Shown here: positions 32,850 to 40,400 of the stretch, one piece after another
Layout of the letters: every line of letters starts with the position of its first letter
How positions within the stretch are numbered: position 1 is the first letter of the stretch
Assembly: GCF_000143985.1 (NCBI RefSeq)
Contig: NC_014364.1
Coordinates: forward strand, 2,108,001-2,172,000
Direction of reading: 5' to 3'
Length of the DNA stretch: 64,000 nucleotides
From: Sediminispirochaeta smaragdinae DSM 11293
Lineage (GTDB): Bacteria > Spirochaetota > Spirochaetia > DSM-16054 > Sediminispirochaetaceae
Program-made: the position numbers and the translations under genes
Notes under the pieces: model-generated
What the model was told of the DNA's origin: nothing
Database searches by the model: none
What the model saw: only the letters and a program-made list of their open reading frames with translations

Positions 32850-33672
32850 AAGCTGGTATGAGATGAAGGGAGAAGATGAAGGGCCTATCACCATCGACAT
32901 CTTCGATGAGATCGGCGGATGGGGTGTGTATGCTGCGGACTTCAAGCGGGAGCTTGAGGCCCTGGCGGAAGGCAACAGTCGGGATATCGTGGTGAACCTG
33001 AACTCTCCGGGAGGGGACGTGTTCGAGGGCATTGCCATCTATAACACCATAAGCGCCTACCGGAGCCGGGTGAGCGTGAGGATCACCGGGGTGGCGGCGT
33101 CCATAGCATCGGTGATCGCCTTATCGGGATCCCGGAGGATCATGGGGGAAGGGTCGTTTTTTATGATCCACAACCCCTATGCCGTTGTCATGGGAGAGGC
33201 GGATGTACTTCGCTCCCGTGCCCAGACCCTGGATAAAATCGCCCTCCAGATGGTGGGCATTTACGAACGGCACAGCAGCCTTTCGAAAGACGAGATCGAA
33301 AAGGCAATGGATGAGGAGACGTGGTACGGACCTGATGAGGCGTATGCCGCAGGCTTTGCCGACGCCATAGAGGATTACGGCGAGATTGCGGCCAAGGCCT
33401 TTAACTGGAGGGCCTACCACTATCACAGCGTCCCACAGGCGTTGTGGGAGATGAGGAAACACAGACAGGCACCGAGGAGCAAGCGGGAACTTGAAGTACG
33501 GCTTGTTGCCCTTGGGTTTAGTAGAAATCAGGCGCAAGGGATTATCAGCCGGGGGTACGGGGCCCTGCAGGGGGATCCTGCAGACGGCCATGAGCAGGGG
33601 GATCCTGCCGGGGAAGTGGCCAACGGGTTTTTGGAGCTTGCGCAGATGTTCCGGCAAGGAGGAAAAGCATAA
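32839..33672 (+). CDS. ClpP-type prohead protease
   Basis: 277 residues from ATG 32839 (GGGAG upstream), overlapping the portal gene by 11 bases. Catalytic Ser in GVAASIASVIALSG and catalytic His in GSFFMIHNPY match the ClpP/SppA-type Ser-His-Asp triad, with the oxyanion strand NLNSPGGDVFEGIAIYN. It processes the scaffold or delta domain of the capsid. The C-terminal ~70 residues (from RSKRELEVRL) are an extra tail. Confidence 0.9.
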   Translation: MEHRSWYEMKGEDEGPITIDIFDEIGGWGVYAADFKRELEALAEGNSRDIVVNLNSPGGDVFEGIAIYNTISAYRSRVSVRITGVAASIASVIALSGSRRIMGEGSFFMIHNPYAVVMGEADVLRSRAQTLDKIALQMVGIYERHSSLSKDEIEKAMDEETWYGPDEAYAAGFADAIEDYGEIAAKAFNWRAYHYHSVPQALWEMRKHRQAPRSKRELEVRLVALGFSRNQAQGIISRGYGALQGDPADGHEQGDPAGEVANGFLELAQMFRQGGKA

Positions 33673-34872
33673 ATGGATCCGGAAATTAGAGCGGCAATTG
33701 AAGAGCAGAAAAAGGCCTGGAAAGCGTTCCAGGATGCGAACGACCAGCGGCTTTTGAAGATAGAAGCCGGGGATGTAAAGGGGCTTTCTGATATCAACGT
33801 GAAGATCGACAGGATCACTGCGGCGATGGAAGAGAATGCGAAGGTTATCGAGCGGGTCGGAGAGATCGAGAACAGCATCAACAAGCTGTCTCTGGGAACC
33901 GGCGGTGGCAAGGCCAAAGGGACCGGTGCCTTTAGCGCATACATGAGAAGCGGAGATGAAAGCGGGTTTCGTGCGGATGCCACGGTACAGGTCGATCCCG
34001 ACGGCGGGTGGCTGGTGCCTGAGAACATACGAAAGGAAATCGGACGGATTGCCCAGGGGATTACCGCCATGCGGAACCTTGCCTCTGTGCAGGGAATTTC
34101 CGAAGGGGCAAGTTATACCGAGTTCGTCACCACCTCCGGAGCCGGGGCCGAATGGGTGGCGGAGACCGAGAAGCGGGAGGAGACCGCCACGCCTTCCCTT
34201 GCCCGTATCGATACGGTAGTACATGAGATGTCGGCGAATCCCAAGGCGAGCCAGAGGCTCCTTGATGATGCCATGGTGGATATTGAGGCCTGGCTGTCTG
34301 GGGAAGTGGCCATCGCCTTTGCAGAGCTTGAGGCTGAGAGCTTTATCACCGGAAGCGGGGTCAAACAGCCCCGGGGGATCCTTTCCTACGATGCGGTGGA
34401 GGATAAGAACTATACGTGGGGAAAGCTCGGGTATCGTACAACTGGGGCGGCTGCCGGCTTTGCCTCTTCGAATCCTGAGGATGCCCTGGTCGACCTTGCT
34501 TATGCACTAAAGAGTAAGTACCGAAACGGGGCCACCTGGCTCATGAGCCGGACAACCTTGGCTGCGGTACGAAAGTTCAAAACATCCATGGGCTACCTGT
34601 GGCAGCCCTCCTTTCAGGCTGGCGAGCCTTCCATGCTCTTAGGCTACCCGGTGGCTGAGGATGATGCCATGCCTTCTCATACCACAAGCGGGGCCTTTCC
34701 CATCGCCTTCGGTGATTTCAAGGCAGGCTACCGAATCGTGGACCATATGGGCATTCGGGTACTTCGCGACCCCTACAGTGCAAAGCCTTTTATCAGTTTT
34801 TACACCACCAAGCAGGTAGGCGGCGGTGTGAAGAATTTCGAAGCGATCAAACTCTTGAAGGTCGCAGCCTAA
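33673..34872 (+). CDS. Major capsid protein (HK97 family)
   Basis: 399 residues. The first ~95 form a helical delta/scaffold domain (AAIEEQKKAWKAFQDANDQRLLKIE ... ITAAMEENAKVIERV) expected to be removed by the protease. The HK97 fold follows: GGWLVPENIRKEIGRIAQGITAMRNLASV, TPSLARIDTVVHEMSANPKASQRLLDDAMVDIEAWLSGEVAIAFAELE, ATWLMSRTTLAAVRKFK, and the final IAFGDFKAGYRIVDHMGIRVLRDPYS. The ATG sits directly after the protease stop. Confidence 0.95.
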   Translation: MDPEIRAAIEEQKKAWKAFQDANDQRLLKIEAGDVKGLSDINVKIDRITAAMEENAKVIERVGEIENSINKLSLGTGGGKAKGTGAFSAYMRSGDESGFRADATVQVDPDGGWLVPENIRKEIGRIAQGITAMRNLASVQGISEGASYTEFVTTSGAGAEWVAETEKREETATPSLARIDTVVHEMSANPKASQRLLDDAMVDIEAWLSGEVAIAFAELEAESFITGSGVKQPRGILSYDAVEDKNYTWGKLGYRTTGAAAGFASSNPEDALVDLAYALKSKYRNGATWLMSRTTLAAVRKFKTSMGYLWQPSFQAGEPSMLLGYPVAEDDAMPSHTTSGAFPIAFGDFKAGYRIVDHMGIRVLRDPYSAKPFISFYTTKQVGGGVKNFEAIKLLKVAA

Positions 34873-34888
34873 GGAAGGAGGAAGGAGA

Positions 34889-35311
34889 ATGCGGGATATA
34901 CACCATACCATCGCCATGGAGACTGCCATCGTGCCGGCGCTCTTGAGCGCGGATGGCACCCCTGTAGAGGTAGATCTGCAGGGGTATGACGCGGCCGAGG
35001 TGGTACTTTCCATCGGGCCCGGTGGCATTAGCTTCACCGAGGATAACAAGATCGAGTTTATCCTTTCCCACAGTCTTGACGGGGTGACCTACACCCCTGT
35101 TACCGCCGGGGATCTGGACGGACTGGAAGGGGACATAGAAGGCGGAGTGATCCTCTCGCTTACTGAGGAGAAACCGGAAGCAAGTATGCTGTGTCTCGGG
35201 TATGTCGGAGCCCTTCGGTATCTGAAGCTCTCGGCTGTCTTTAGCGGCACCCACGCGGAAGGTACTGCGGTGAGTGCCGTGGTGATAAAGGGCAGGCCGA
35301 ACCTGGCATAG
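34889..35311 (+). CDS. Hypothetical head protein
   Basis: 140 residues with AAGGAGGAAGGAG before the ATG, the strongest ribosome site in the block, suggesting high expression. Strand-rich (IAMETAIVPALLSADGTPVEVDLQGYDAAEVVLSIGPGG ... ILSHSLDGVTYTPV). Small beta proteins between the capsid and connector genes in HK97-like phages are often decoration proteins, which would fit both position and expression, but I do not recognise the family. Confidence 0.6.
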   Translation: MRDIHHTIAMETAIVPALLSADGTPVEVDLQGYDAAEVVLSIGPGGISFTEDNKIEFILSHSLDGVTYTPVTAGDLDGLEGDIEGGVILSLTEEKPEASMLCLGYVGALRYLKLSAVFSGTHAEGTAVSAVVIKGRPNLA

Positions 35312-35389
35312 AAGGATGAAACTTTCTTTCCGGCGGGGGCCTTTAGGGGCCTTTTGCCGGGAGAAATAAAAGAAGGACGTAAGGTAAAG

Positions 35390-35947
35390 ATGAGTGGAGA
35401 GCTAACCAGCTGGCAGGCGGTAAAGGCGCGTCTTGATCTTGAGGATAACCAAGAGGATAAGGCAACCGGTCTTATTGCCGTGGCGTCCCGTCGGGCTGAG
35501 AGGTACACCGGACGGCTTCTTGCAGGTCGGGACGGGACACTGGTGATGGACGGAAGGGCCTCAGATCATCTTGTCCTGCCTCAGTACCCGATTAACCGTA
35601 TCGAGAGCGTGAAGGTCGACCCGTACCGTGTATTCGACGGTGAACCTGTCACCGACTATTTCGCAGACCTTGGGGCGGGGATCCTGATACGCACCGCCCC
35701 TCATCTATGGCCTTTGGGGGTGAAGAACATCCAGGTTACGGGCAACTTCGGCTATGGAGCGATCCCTGAGGACCTTGAAGAGTCGGTGATACAGCTGGTC
35801 GGCTACTGGCTTGGTTCCCAGGGTATCAGCTGGCTGGGTAAAGGGGATGCGGCAAGCGGAGAGTATCAAACCATGTATGTGGGGGTGATGGACCTGCCAT
35901 TTCAGGTTCGTAATGTGTGGGACTCCTACCGGGAGGTGTCAGTGTGA
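35390..35947 (+). CDS. Head-tail connector (gp6-like)
   Basis: 185 residues from ATG 35390. SWQAVKARLDLEDNQEDKATGLIAVASRRAERYTGR is the typical helical start of the phage gp6-like connector family; LPQYPINRIESVKVDP and NIQVTGNFGYGAIPEDLEESVIQLVGYWL are its usual middle and end. It forms the ring under the portal. A GC-rich segment with short inverted repeats (35331-35361) separates it from the gene before. Confidence 0.8.
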   Translation: MSGELTSWQAVKARLDLEDNQEDKATGLIAVASRRAERYTGRLLAGRDGTLVMDGRASDHLVLPQYPINRIESVKVDPYRVFDGEPVTDYFADLGAGILIRTAPHLWPLGVKNIQVTGNFGYGAIPEDLEESVIQLVGYWLGSQGISWLGKGDAASGEYQTMYVGVMDLPFQVRNVWDSYREVSV

Positions 35948-36369
35948 GCTGGGCGAAGAGGAGCAGCAGTGGCCAGAGAAGTACGGTCAGACGCCGGAAG
36001 ACCGTGCGCTCGTATGCAGGGCTTACCATCTCGGCGGCAGGGAACACGATCGGGCCGCTGACCGAGAAGGCCTATGAGTATGCCCTCGAGTTTTTAGATA
36101 AACGGGTGACGGACAGGACCGGGAACCTTCGAGCCGGCATGAGCTATGACGTTAAGGGTCATACCGGAGCGGTGAAGAACGATGCTCCCCATGCCTTCAT
36201 TGTTGAGTACGGCACAGAGGAAAGGGCGACAAAGACCGGTGAGAACCGTGGCCGTATGAAACCACATTCCTTCATGCGGGCCGGGAAGAACAAGGCCCTG
36301 AGGGAGATACGGAAGATATGGAAAGAAGGATTGAGGAAGGCGCTTGATGAGCAGAGCACCGGAAGTTGA
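35944..36369 (+). CDS. HK97 gp10-like head-tail joining protein
   Basis: 141 residues from GTG 35944, overlapping the previous stop (GTGA). Family marks: LTEKAYEYALEFLDKRVTDRTGNLRAGMSYDV, NDAPHAFIVEYGTEE and KPHSFMRAGKNKALREIRKIW, as in the HK97-gp10 family. It is thought to complete the tail terminator or neck. Confidence 0.85.
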   Translation: MSWAKRSSSGQRSTVRRRKTVRSYAGLTISAAGNTIGPLTEKAYEYALEFLDKRVTDRTGNLRAGMSYDVKGHTGAVKNDAPHAFIVEYGTEERATKTGENRGRMKPHSFMRAGKNKALREIRKIWKEGLRKALDEQSTGS

Positions 36370-36745
36370 GATCACAGAGCAGCTTCGAGCCGACACGGCC
36401 CTCATGGAGCGGATCAAAGCAATCTATGACACCGAGAGCCGGGTTTTGCTAAAGATACCGTACCTGGTGGTGAGCCTTGTAAGCGACACGAATGAGAAGG
36501 TGTATCTCTCATACTACGGGGGATCAGCTGCCATACAGATCGATATCTATGCAAAGGATGAGAGAAGCTCTGACCTCAGGGCCCTTGTCAAAGATGCGGT
36601 TCGAAGGATTCGCGGGGTATCGGGGGCCTTGAAGTTCTCCTCGGTGGTTGTCACAGGAGATGCGTTTCTCGGTATTGCCCCCAATGGGCTCTACCGCTGG
36701 ATGGTGGAGATCAGAGCGGATTACACGGAAGAAGGAGAGAGATGA
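36347..36745 (+). CDS. Tail completion protein (DUF3168/gp17-like)
   Basis: 132 residues from ATG 36347 (GAGGAAGG upstream), overlapping the gp10-like gene. LRADTALMERIKAIYDTESRVLLKIPYLVVSLV and AAIQIDIYAKDERSSDLRALVKDAVRRI fit the alpha/beta tail-completion fold. Assigned mostly by position between gp10 and the tail tube gene plus general pattern. Confidence 0.65.
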   Translation: MSRAPEVEITEQLRADTALMERIKAIYDTESRVLLKIPYLVVSLVSDTNEKVYLSYYGGSAAIQIDIYAKDERSSDLRALVKDAVRRIRGVSGALKFSSVVVTGDAFLGIAPNGLYRWMVEIRADYTEEGER

Positions 36746-36748
36746 GAG

Positions 36749-37444
36749 ATGATGAAGAAAGAGCGACTGATTGGAAGTGACGGAAAGCTTGTCACCGTCA
36801 ATCTTGCATCCGAGGTTACAGGGGACGGGATAAAGAGCCTTGATGAACTTGCAGGAGGCCTTGCGGATAACGGGAAAGGTTCCGGCTGGTGGAGTATCAC
36901 GGCAAAGGGAGAAGAGAGCGGTTTTTCCTCGGCCCTTGATGTCGGGGAGCTGTTCTGGGATGACGGCACGCTTATCCCGAAAAGTGGGGACAAGTGTGCA
37001 TTTTTAGAGGAAAGCGAGAAGGCCGACATCAACAGCTTTTCGATCGAGGTGAGTAGAAGCGAGATCGATGTGACGACCTTGAGTGACAAGGTCAAACGCT
37101 ACCGGTCGGGGAAAACGGATATGACCGGCAGCCTTGAGGGGATCACCAACCTTGATATCACCGATGCGGCCGGCTACATCATCAACAACTTCATCAAGGT
37201 TATCAGGCAGTCGGTAAGCGGGACCATCATCAAAAACGATGTGGACGGCTCGCCGATCTACATCAAGGGCGTGATTCAGAAGTCAACGGATAAGGGAGAA
37301 AAGGAAGCCTTTATCTGGGCAAAGGTCATCATCCTTTCTTCCAGCCTCGGAGCATCGGGGGAAGATGCACAGAACTTTTCAAGTAGCTTCAGAATCGCTC
37401 CCGGAGATCCTGATCCCACCCTGTACATAAGAGAGGTGGGGTAA
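36749..37444 (+). CDS. Major tail tube protein
   Basis: 231 residues, GGAGAGATGAG before the ATG. ADINSFSIEVSRSEIDVTTLSDKVKRYRSGKTDMTGSLEGI is the characteristic loop-and-strand region of siphovirus tail tube proteins; the C-terminal beta segments end in RIAPGDPDPTLYIREVG. The gene is in the expected place just before the frameshifting chaperone genes. Confidence 0.85.
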   Translation: MMKKERLIGSDGKLVTVNLASEVTGDGIKSLDELAGGLADNGKGSGWWSITAKGEESGFSSALDVGELFWDDGTLIPKSGDKCAFLEESEKADINSFSIEVSRSEIDVTTLSDKVKRYRSGKTDMTGSLEGITNLDITDAAGYIINNFIKVIRQSVSGTIIKNDVDGSPIYIKGVIQKSTDKGEKEAFIWAKVIILSSSLGASGEDAQNFSSSFRIAPGDPDPTLYIREVG

Positions 37445-37446
37445 GG

Positions 37447-37848
37447 ATGGCGGAACCTATCACCATAGCCCGGGACGGGGTGTATGTCCCCTCCTGGGGC
37501 AATAAGGGACGGAAGAAGGATGAGAGAATAACGGTGCATTACCGGTTTCTCACCTTTGAAGAGGAAGAGAAGATCTACGGCCGGGCCAGGCGGGAAGCCG
37601 GGGAAGTACCGGAGAAGCAGGATAGCAGGGCCTATGATGCGTGGTATGTGGAGTACCTGTCACAGGCTTGGCTGTTGCGGGTGAAGAAGATGATCACGGA
37701 GATCGAAAACCTGTCGGTGAGTATCGACGGCCAGGTGATCGAGGTTAAGGATGGTGAAACGCTCTTCTCAGGTCTCCCCTTAGTCGAGCTTGCAAACGAG
37801 ATTTTGCATGAGCTCAAGGGCCTGACTTCTGTTGATAAAAAAAAATAG
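37447..37848 (+). CDS. Tail assembly chaperone, upstream (G-like) product
   Basis: 133 residues. Contains FRFLTFEEEEKIYGRARREAGEVP-like segments and ends VDKKK-stop over a run of nine A. It takes the place of lambda gpG between tail tube and tape measure. A fraction of ribosomes should slip into the next frame to make a longer GT product (see 37837-37864). Confidence 0.75.
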   Translation: MAEPITIARDGVYVPSWGNKGRKKDERITVHYRFLTFEEEEKIYGRARREAGEVPEKQDSRAYDAWYVEYLSQAWLLRVKKMITEIENLSVSIDGQVIEVKDGETLFSGLPLVELANEILHELKGLTSVDKKK

Positions 37849-37864
37849 CCCTTGGAATCGGGCT
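37837..37864 (+). promoter_or_regulatory. Programmed -1 ribosomal frameshift site
   Basis: Nine consecutive A (37837-37845) lie directly before the TAG of the G-like gene and provide an A-AAA-AAA slippery sequence. Immediately after is a 5-bp hairpin AGCCC-TTGGAATC-GGGCT (37847-37864). The second gene is open in the -1 frame through this site: after slipping the reading continues KIALGIGLWMRGQSTQ without a stop. All three elements match tail-chaperone frameshifting in lambda-like phages. Confidence 0.75.
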
Positions 37865-37868
37865 GTGG

Positions 37869-38144
37869 ATGAGGGGACAGAGCACGCAGAAGGTACGCCG
37901 GGAGATTGGGGACGGAAAGCTCGGCGTGGTGGTGGACGGGAAGCTGGTAACGATCCTGCGAAGTGAAGTGAACGAGTACCTTGATGACTGGTTCTGGAGT
38001 GCATTCAGCCTGTGGTACCGCTATAAGCTTTTCGGCGCTCTTCCCTTCTCAGGGGGATGGGCGGAATTACCGGCTTTCATCATCGAGATCATAGAAACGG
38101 CAGAGGCCGCCTATAGGAACGGGTATGGGAACAGCACTCATTGA
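37869..38144 (+). CDS. Tail assembly chaperone, downstream (T-like) product, made by frameshift
   Basis: 91 residues from ATG 37869 if translated alone, but the frame is open back to the A-run at 37837 and there is no ribosome site. It is most likely the T part of a GT fusion of about 230 residues. FWSAFSLWYRYKLFGALPFSGGWAELPAFIIEIIETAEAAY is hydrophobic-aromatic, as usual for T domains that contact the tape measure. It overlaps the tape-measure start by 20 bases. Confidence 0.7.
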   Translation: MRGQSTQKVRREIGDGKLGVVVDGKLVTILRSEVNEYLDDWFWSAFSLWYRYKLFGALPFSGGWAELPAFIIEIIETAEAAYRNGYGNSTH

Positions 38145-40398
38145 TGAGTTAAAGATACTCCTTCGCGCAGAGACACGGACCGCGGTAAAGGCCATGCGCG
38201 ATGCACAGAAACAAACCGACTCACTTGAAGGCCAGCTCAAGAGCCTTGCAACAGGGGCTGTGAAAAGTTTCGGAACCTATGCGGCCGCTGCACTGTCGAT
38301 CAAGAAAGTCATCGATATCTCGAGGGAATCGGGCCAGGCGGCAAGTGACGCTCAGGAGACCATGAGTAAGTATGCGGTGGTCTTCGATGATGTGAGACAG
38401 GCAAGCATGGCAACGGCCAGCCAGCTTGCAGAGGACTTTGACCTTGCCTCCTCCACGGCTCAAAAGCTCCTCGGTAATACCGGGGACTTACTCACCGGCT
38501 TCGGTTTGAGTTCAGATGCTGCCTTAAAGCTCTCCGATACAACAAACCGGCTTGCCATCGACCTTGCAAGCTTTTCGAATGCTCAAGGGGGGGCTGCGGC
38601 GGTCAGTCATGCCCTGGTATCGGCGTTCTCCGGAGAGCGGGAGGCCTTAAAGAGCTACGGGATTGTGATCAACGAGGCCATGGTCAAAGAAAAGATGGCA
38701 GAGAACACGGCCAAGGGCTTAACCTTTGCCACCGAACAGCAGGCGAAGATCCAGGCCACCTTAGACCTTGCAACCGAGCAGTCGAAGAATGCCATCGGGG
38801 ACTATGCGAGGACCTCAGACAGTGCGGCCAATGTGACGAGGGCCTTGGGGGAAGAGACCAAGCGGCTGAAAGAGAACTACGGAACTCTGGTCAATGAGGG
38901 GCTGACCCCGGCAAAGGCGTTCTTTCGTGACCTGCTTGATTCGATCAACGACAATATCGAGAAGAACCGAGAACTGTCGGCCGCCCTTGATGCGATCTAC
39001 GGCAGAAGCGCGATAGGTGATTCCGTCGAAAGCCTGCAGCAGCTTGAGGCGGGCCTCCAGGACCTGAAAGAAAAAGAAGCTGCCCTGCAGGAGCTTGTCA
39101 AAAGCGGCAGGGGTGATGTGGCGGCCCAGGCGAAAGAGGCTCTATCCGGTATCCAGGGGCAGATTGAAAGGACCGAGCAGCTGATCCTTGCCTCCTCACG
39201 GTTTTTGTCGGCTCAGGAAGCAATCAGGCTCGAAGAAAAGCGATCCCTTGAGGCGGCGGCAAAGCTTGCAGCCGTTCGGGAGAAAGCTGCCAAAGACAAC
39301 GAAACGGCGTTGAGTGAGCTTGCAAAGCGAGAGCTTGAAGCCATGGAGCCGAACGAGAAGCAATTGAGGCTCCTGCAGGATGAGATCGACAAGTGGGCTG
39401 CCGTTCGTGACGCCGGGGTGGCCGCCGGTCAGGATATGGCTGAGGTCCAAAGGCTCCTCAATGATCTTATCGATGAGCGAAACCGAAAGCTTTCGGAAGG
39501 CAAGACCAACTGGTCACAGCCGCTTGAAGGGCTCTCTGAGTGGGAACAAGAGTATAAGGACATTTTGAATGAAGCCTCCCTTGACCGGCAGCAGATGGAA
39601 CGGGACGAGGAAGCCCGTCTTGCTGAGATACGGGAGAGCTTTGGAAAGAGCCAGCTGCAGGCCCGCCTTGATGAGATACGCCTGCAGGTGGATGCGGCCA
39701 AACAGGCCGGTGTGGATGAGGTGGATGTTGAGAAGTGGAAAACCGAGCAGATCATCCAGCTGTATGCCACAAGGGCCCAAGAGGCTATGGCCATCTACAA
39801 CCAGCTAAGCGGCATGCTCTCTGATATCTACAGCCTCCAGGGGAATCTCTCGGATGCTGCGGCCGAGAAGGAAATTGCAAACCTCGACAACCAGATCGAG
39901 TTCAAGAAGGCGGCCGGGGAAACATACGAAGACCTTGAAGCCGAGAAGACGGAGAAAGAGGACAAGCTTGCGCGGAAGCAGTTCGAACGGGACAAGAAGA
40001 ACAGGAAGAGTGAAACCATAGCATCGGGAGCACAGGCGGTTATCAATGCCTATGCATCCATGAACCCGATTGCAGCCTCGGCTATGGCCGCCGTCATTGC
40101 AGGACTGACCGCCCGCAAGGTGGCGCTGATCAATCAGCAGCAATACACGGGCCTTGCAGACGGCGGTATTGTGCCGGCACAAGGAGATGCCGGAGGGCTG
40201 TACCGGCTGGGGGACAAGAACAAAGCTGAGACGGTCATCCCCTTTGACATCCGGAACCTCAAAAGCGGCGGGACGACGGTACAGGTGCATGTGGATAATG
40301 TGTACGGTCCCGGAGGATCGGAGGCCTTTGCAAAGTACATCGTCCAGACGGTAAAGCGCGGCCAGTCATCCGGCCGTGTCGAGAAGTGGGGAGCCTGA
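38125..40398 (+). CDS. Tail tape measure protein
   Basis: 757 residues, long and helical. Starts LIDELKILLRAETRTAVKAMRDAQKQTDSLEGQLKSLATGAVKSFGTY; the early part includes FGLSSDAALKLSDTTNRLAIDLASFSNAQGGAAAVSHALVSAFSGEREALKSYGI, standard for tape-measure proteins. Extended coiled coils are at ~290-560. Small hydrophobic segments near 640-680 (PIAASAMAAVIAGLTARKVALI) could enter the host membrane. It sets tail length; 757 residues suggests a tail of roughly 110 nm by the usual rule of about 0.15 nm per residue. Confidence 0.9.
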   Translation: MGTALIDELKILLRAETRTAVKAMRDAQKQTDSLEGQLKSLATGAVKSFGTYAAAALSIKKVIDISRESGQAASDAQETMSKYAVVFDDVRQASMATASQLAEDFDLASSTAQKLLGNTGDLLTGFGLSSDAALKLSDTTNRLAIDLASFSNAQGGAAAVSHALVSAFSGEREALKSYGIVINEAMVKEKMAENTAKGLTFATEQQAKIQATLDLATEQSKNAIGDYARTSDSAANVTRALGEETKRLKENYGTLVNEGLTPAKAFFRDLLDSINDNIEKNRELSAALDAIYGRSAIGDSVESLQQLEAGLQDLKEKEAALQELVKSGRGDVAAQAKEALSGIQGQIERTEQLILASSRFLSAQEAIRLEEKRSLEAAAKLAAVREKAAKDNETALSELAKRELEAMEPNEKQLRLLQDEIDKWAAVRDAGVAAGQDMAEVQRLLNDLIDERNRKLSEGKTNWSQPLEGLSEWEQEYKDILNEASLDRQQMERDEEARLAEIRESFGKSQLQARLDEIRLQVDAAKQAGVDEVDVEKWKTEQIIQLYATRAQEAMAIYNQLSGMLSDIYSLQGNLSDAAAEKEIANLDNQIEFKKAAGETYEDLEAEKTEKEDKLARKQFERDKKNRKSETIASGAQAVINAYASMNPIAASAMAAVIAGLTARKVALINQQQYTGLADGGIVPAQGDAGGLYRLGDKNKAETVIPFDIRNLKSGGTTVQVHVDNVYGPGGSEAFAKYIVQTVKRGQSSGRVEKWGA

Positions 40399-40400
40399 CG

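Noticed and set aside
33121-34224. Leftward 367-codon frame opposite protease and capsid genes
   Set aside because: Antisense shadow of two well-identified head genes in GC-rich DNA.
35312-35389. Terminator between the head protein and connector genes
   Set aside because: GC-rich inverted segments are present (CCGGC...GCCGG) but no T-run follows, and transcription must continue into the tail genes.
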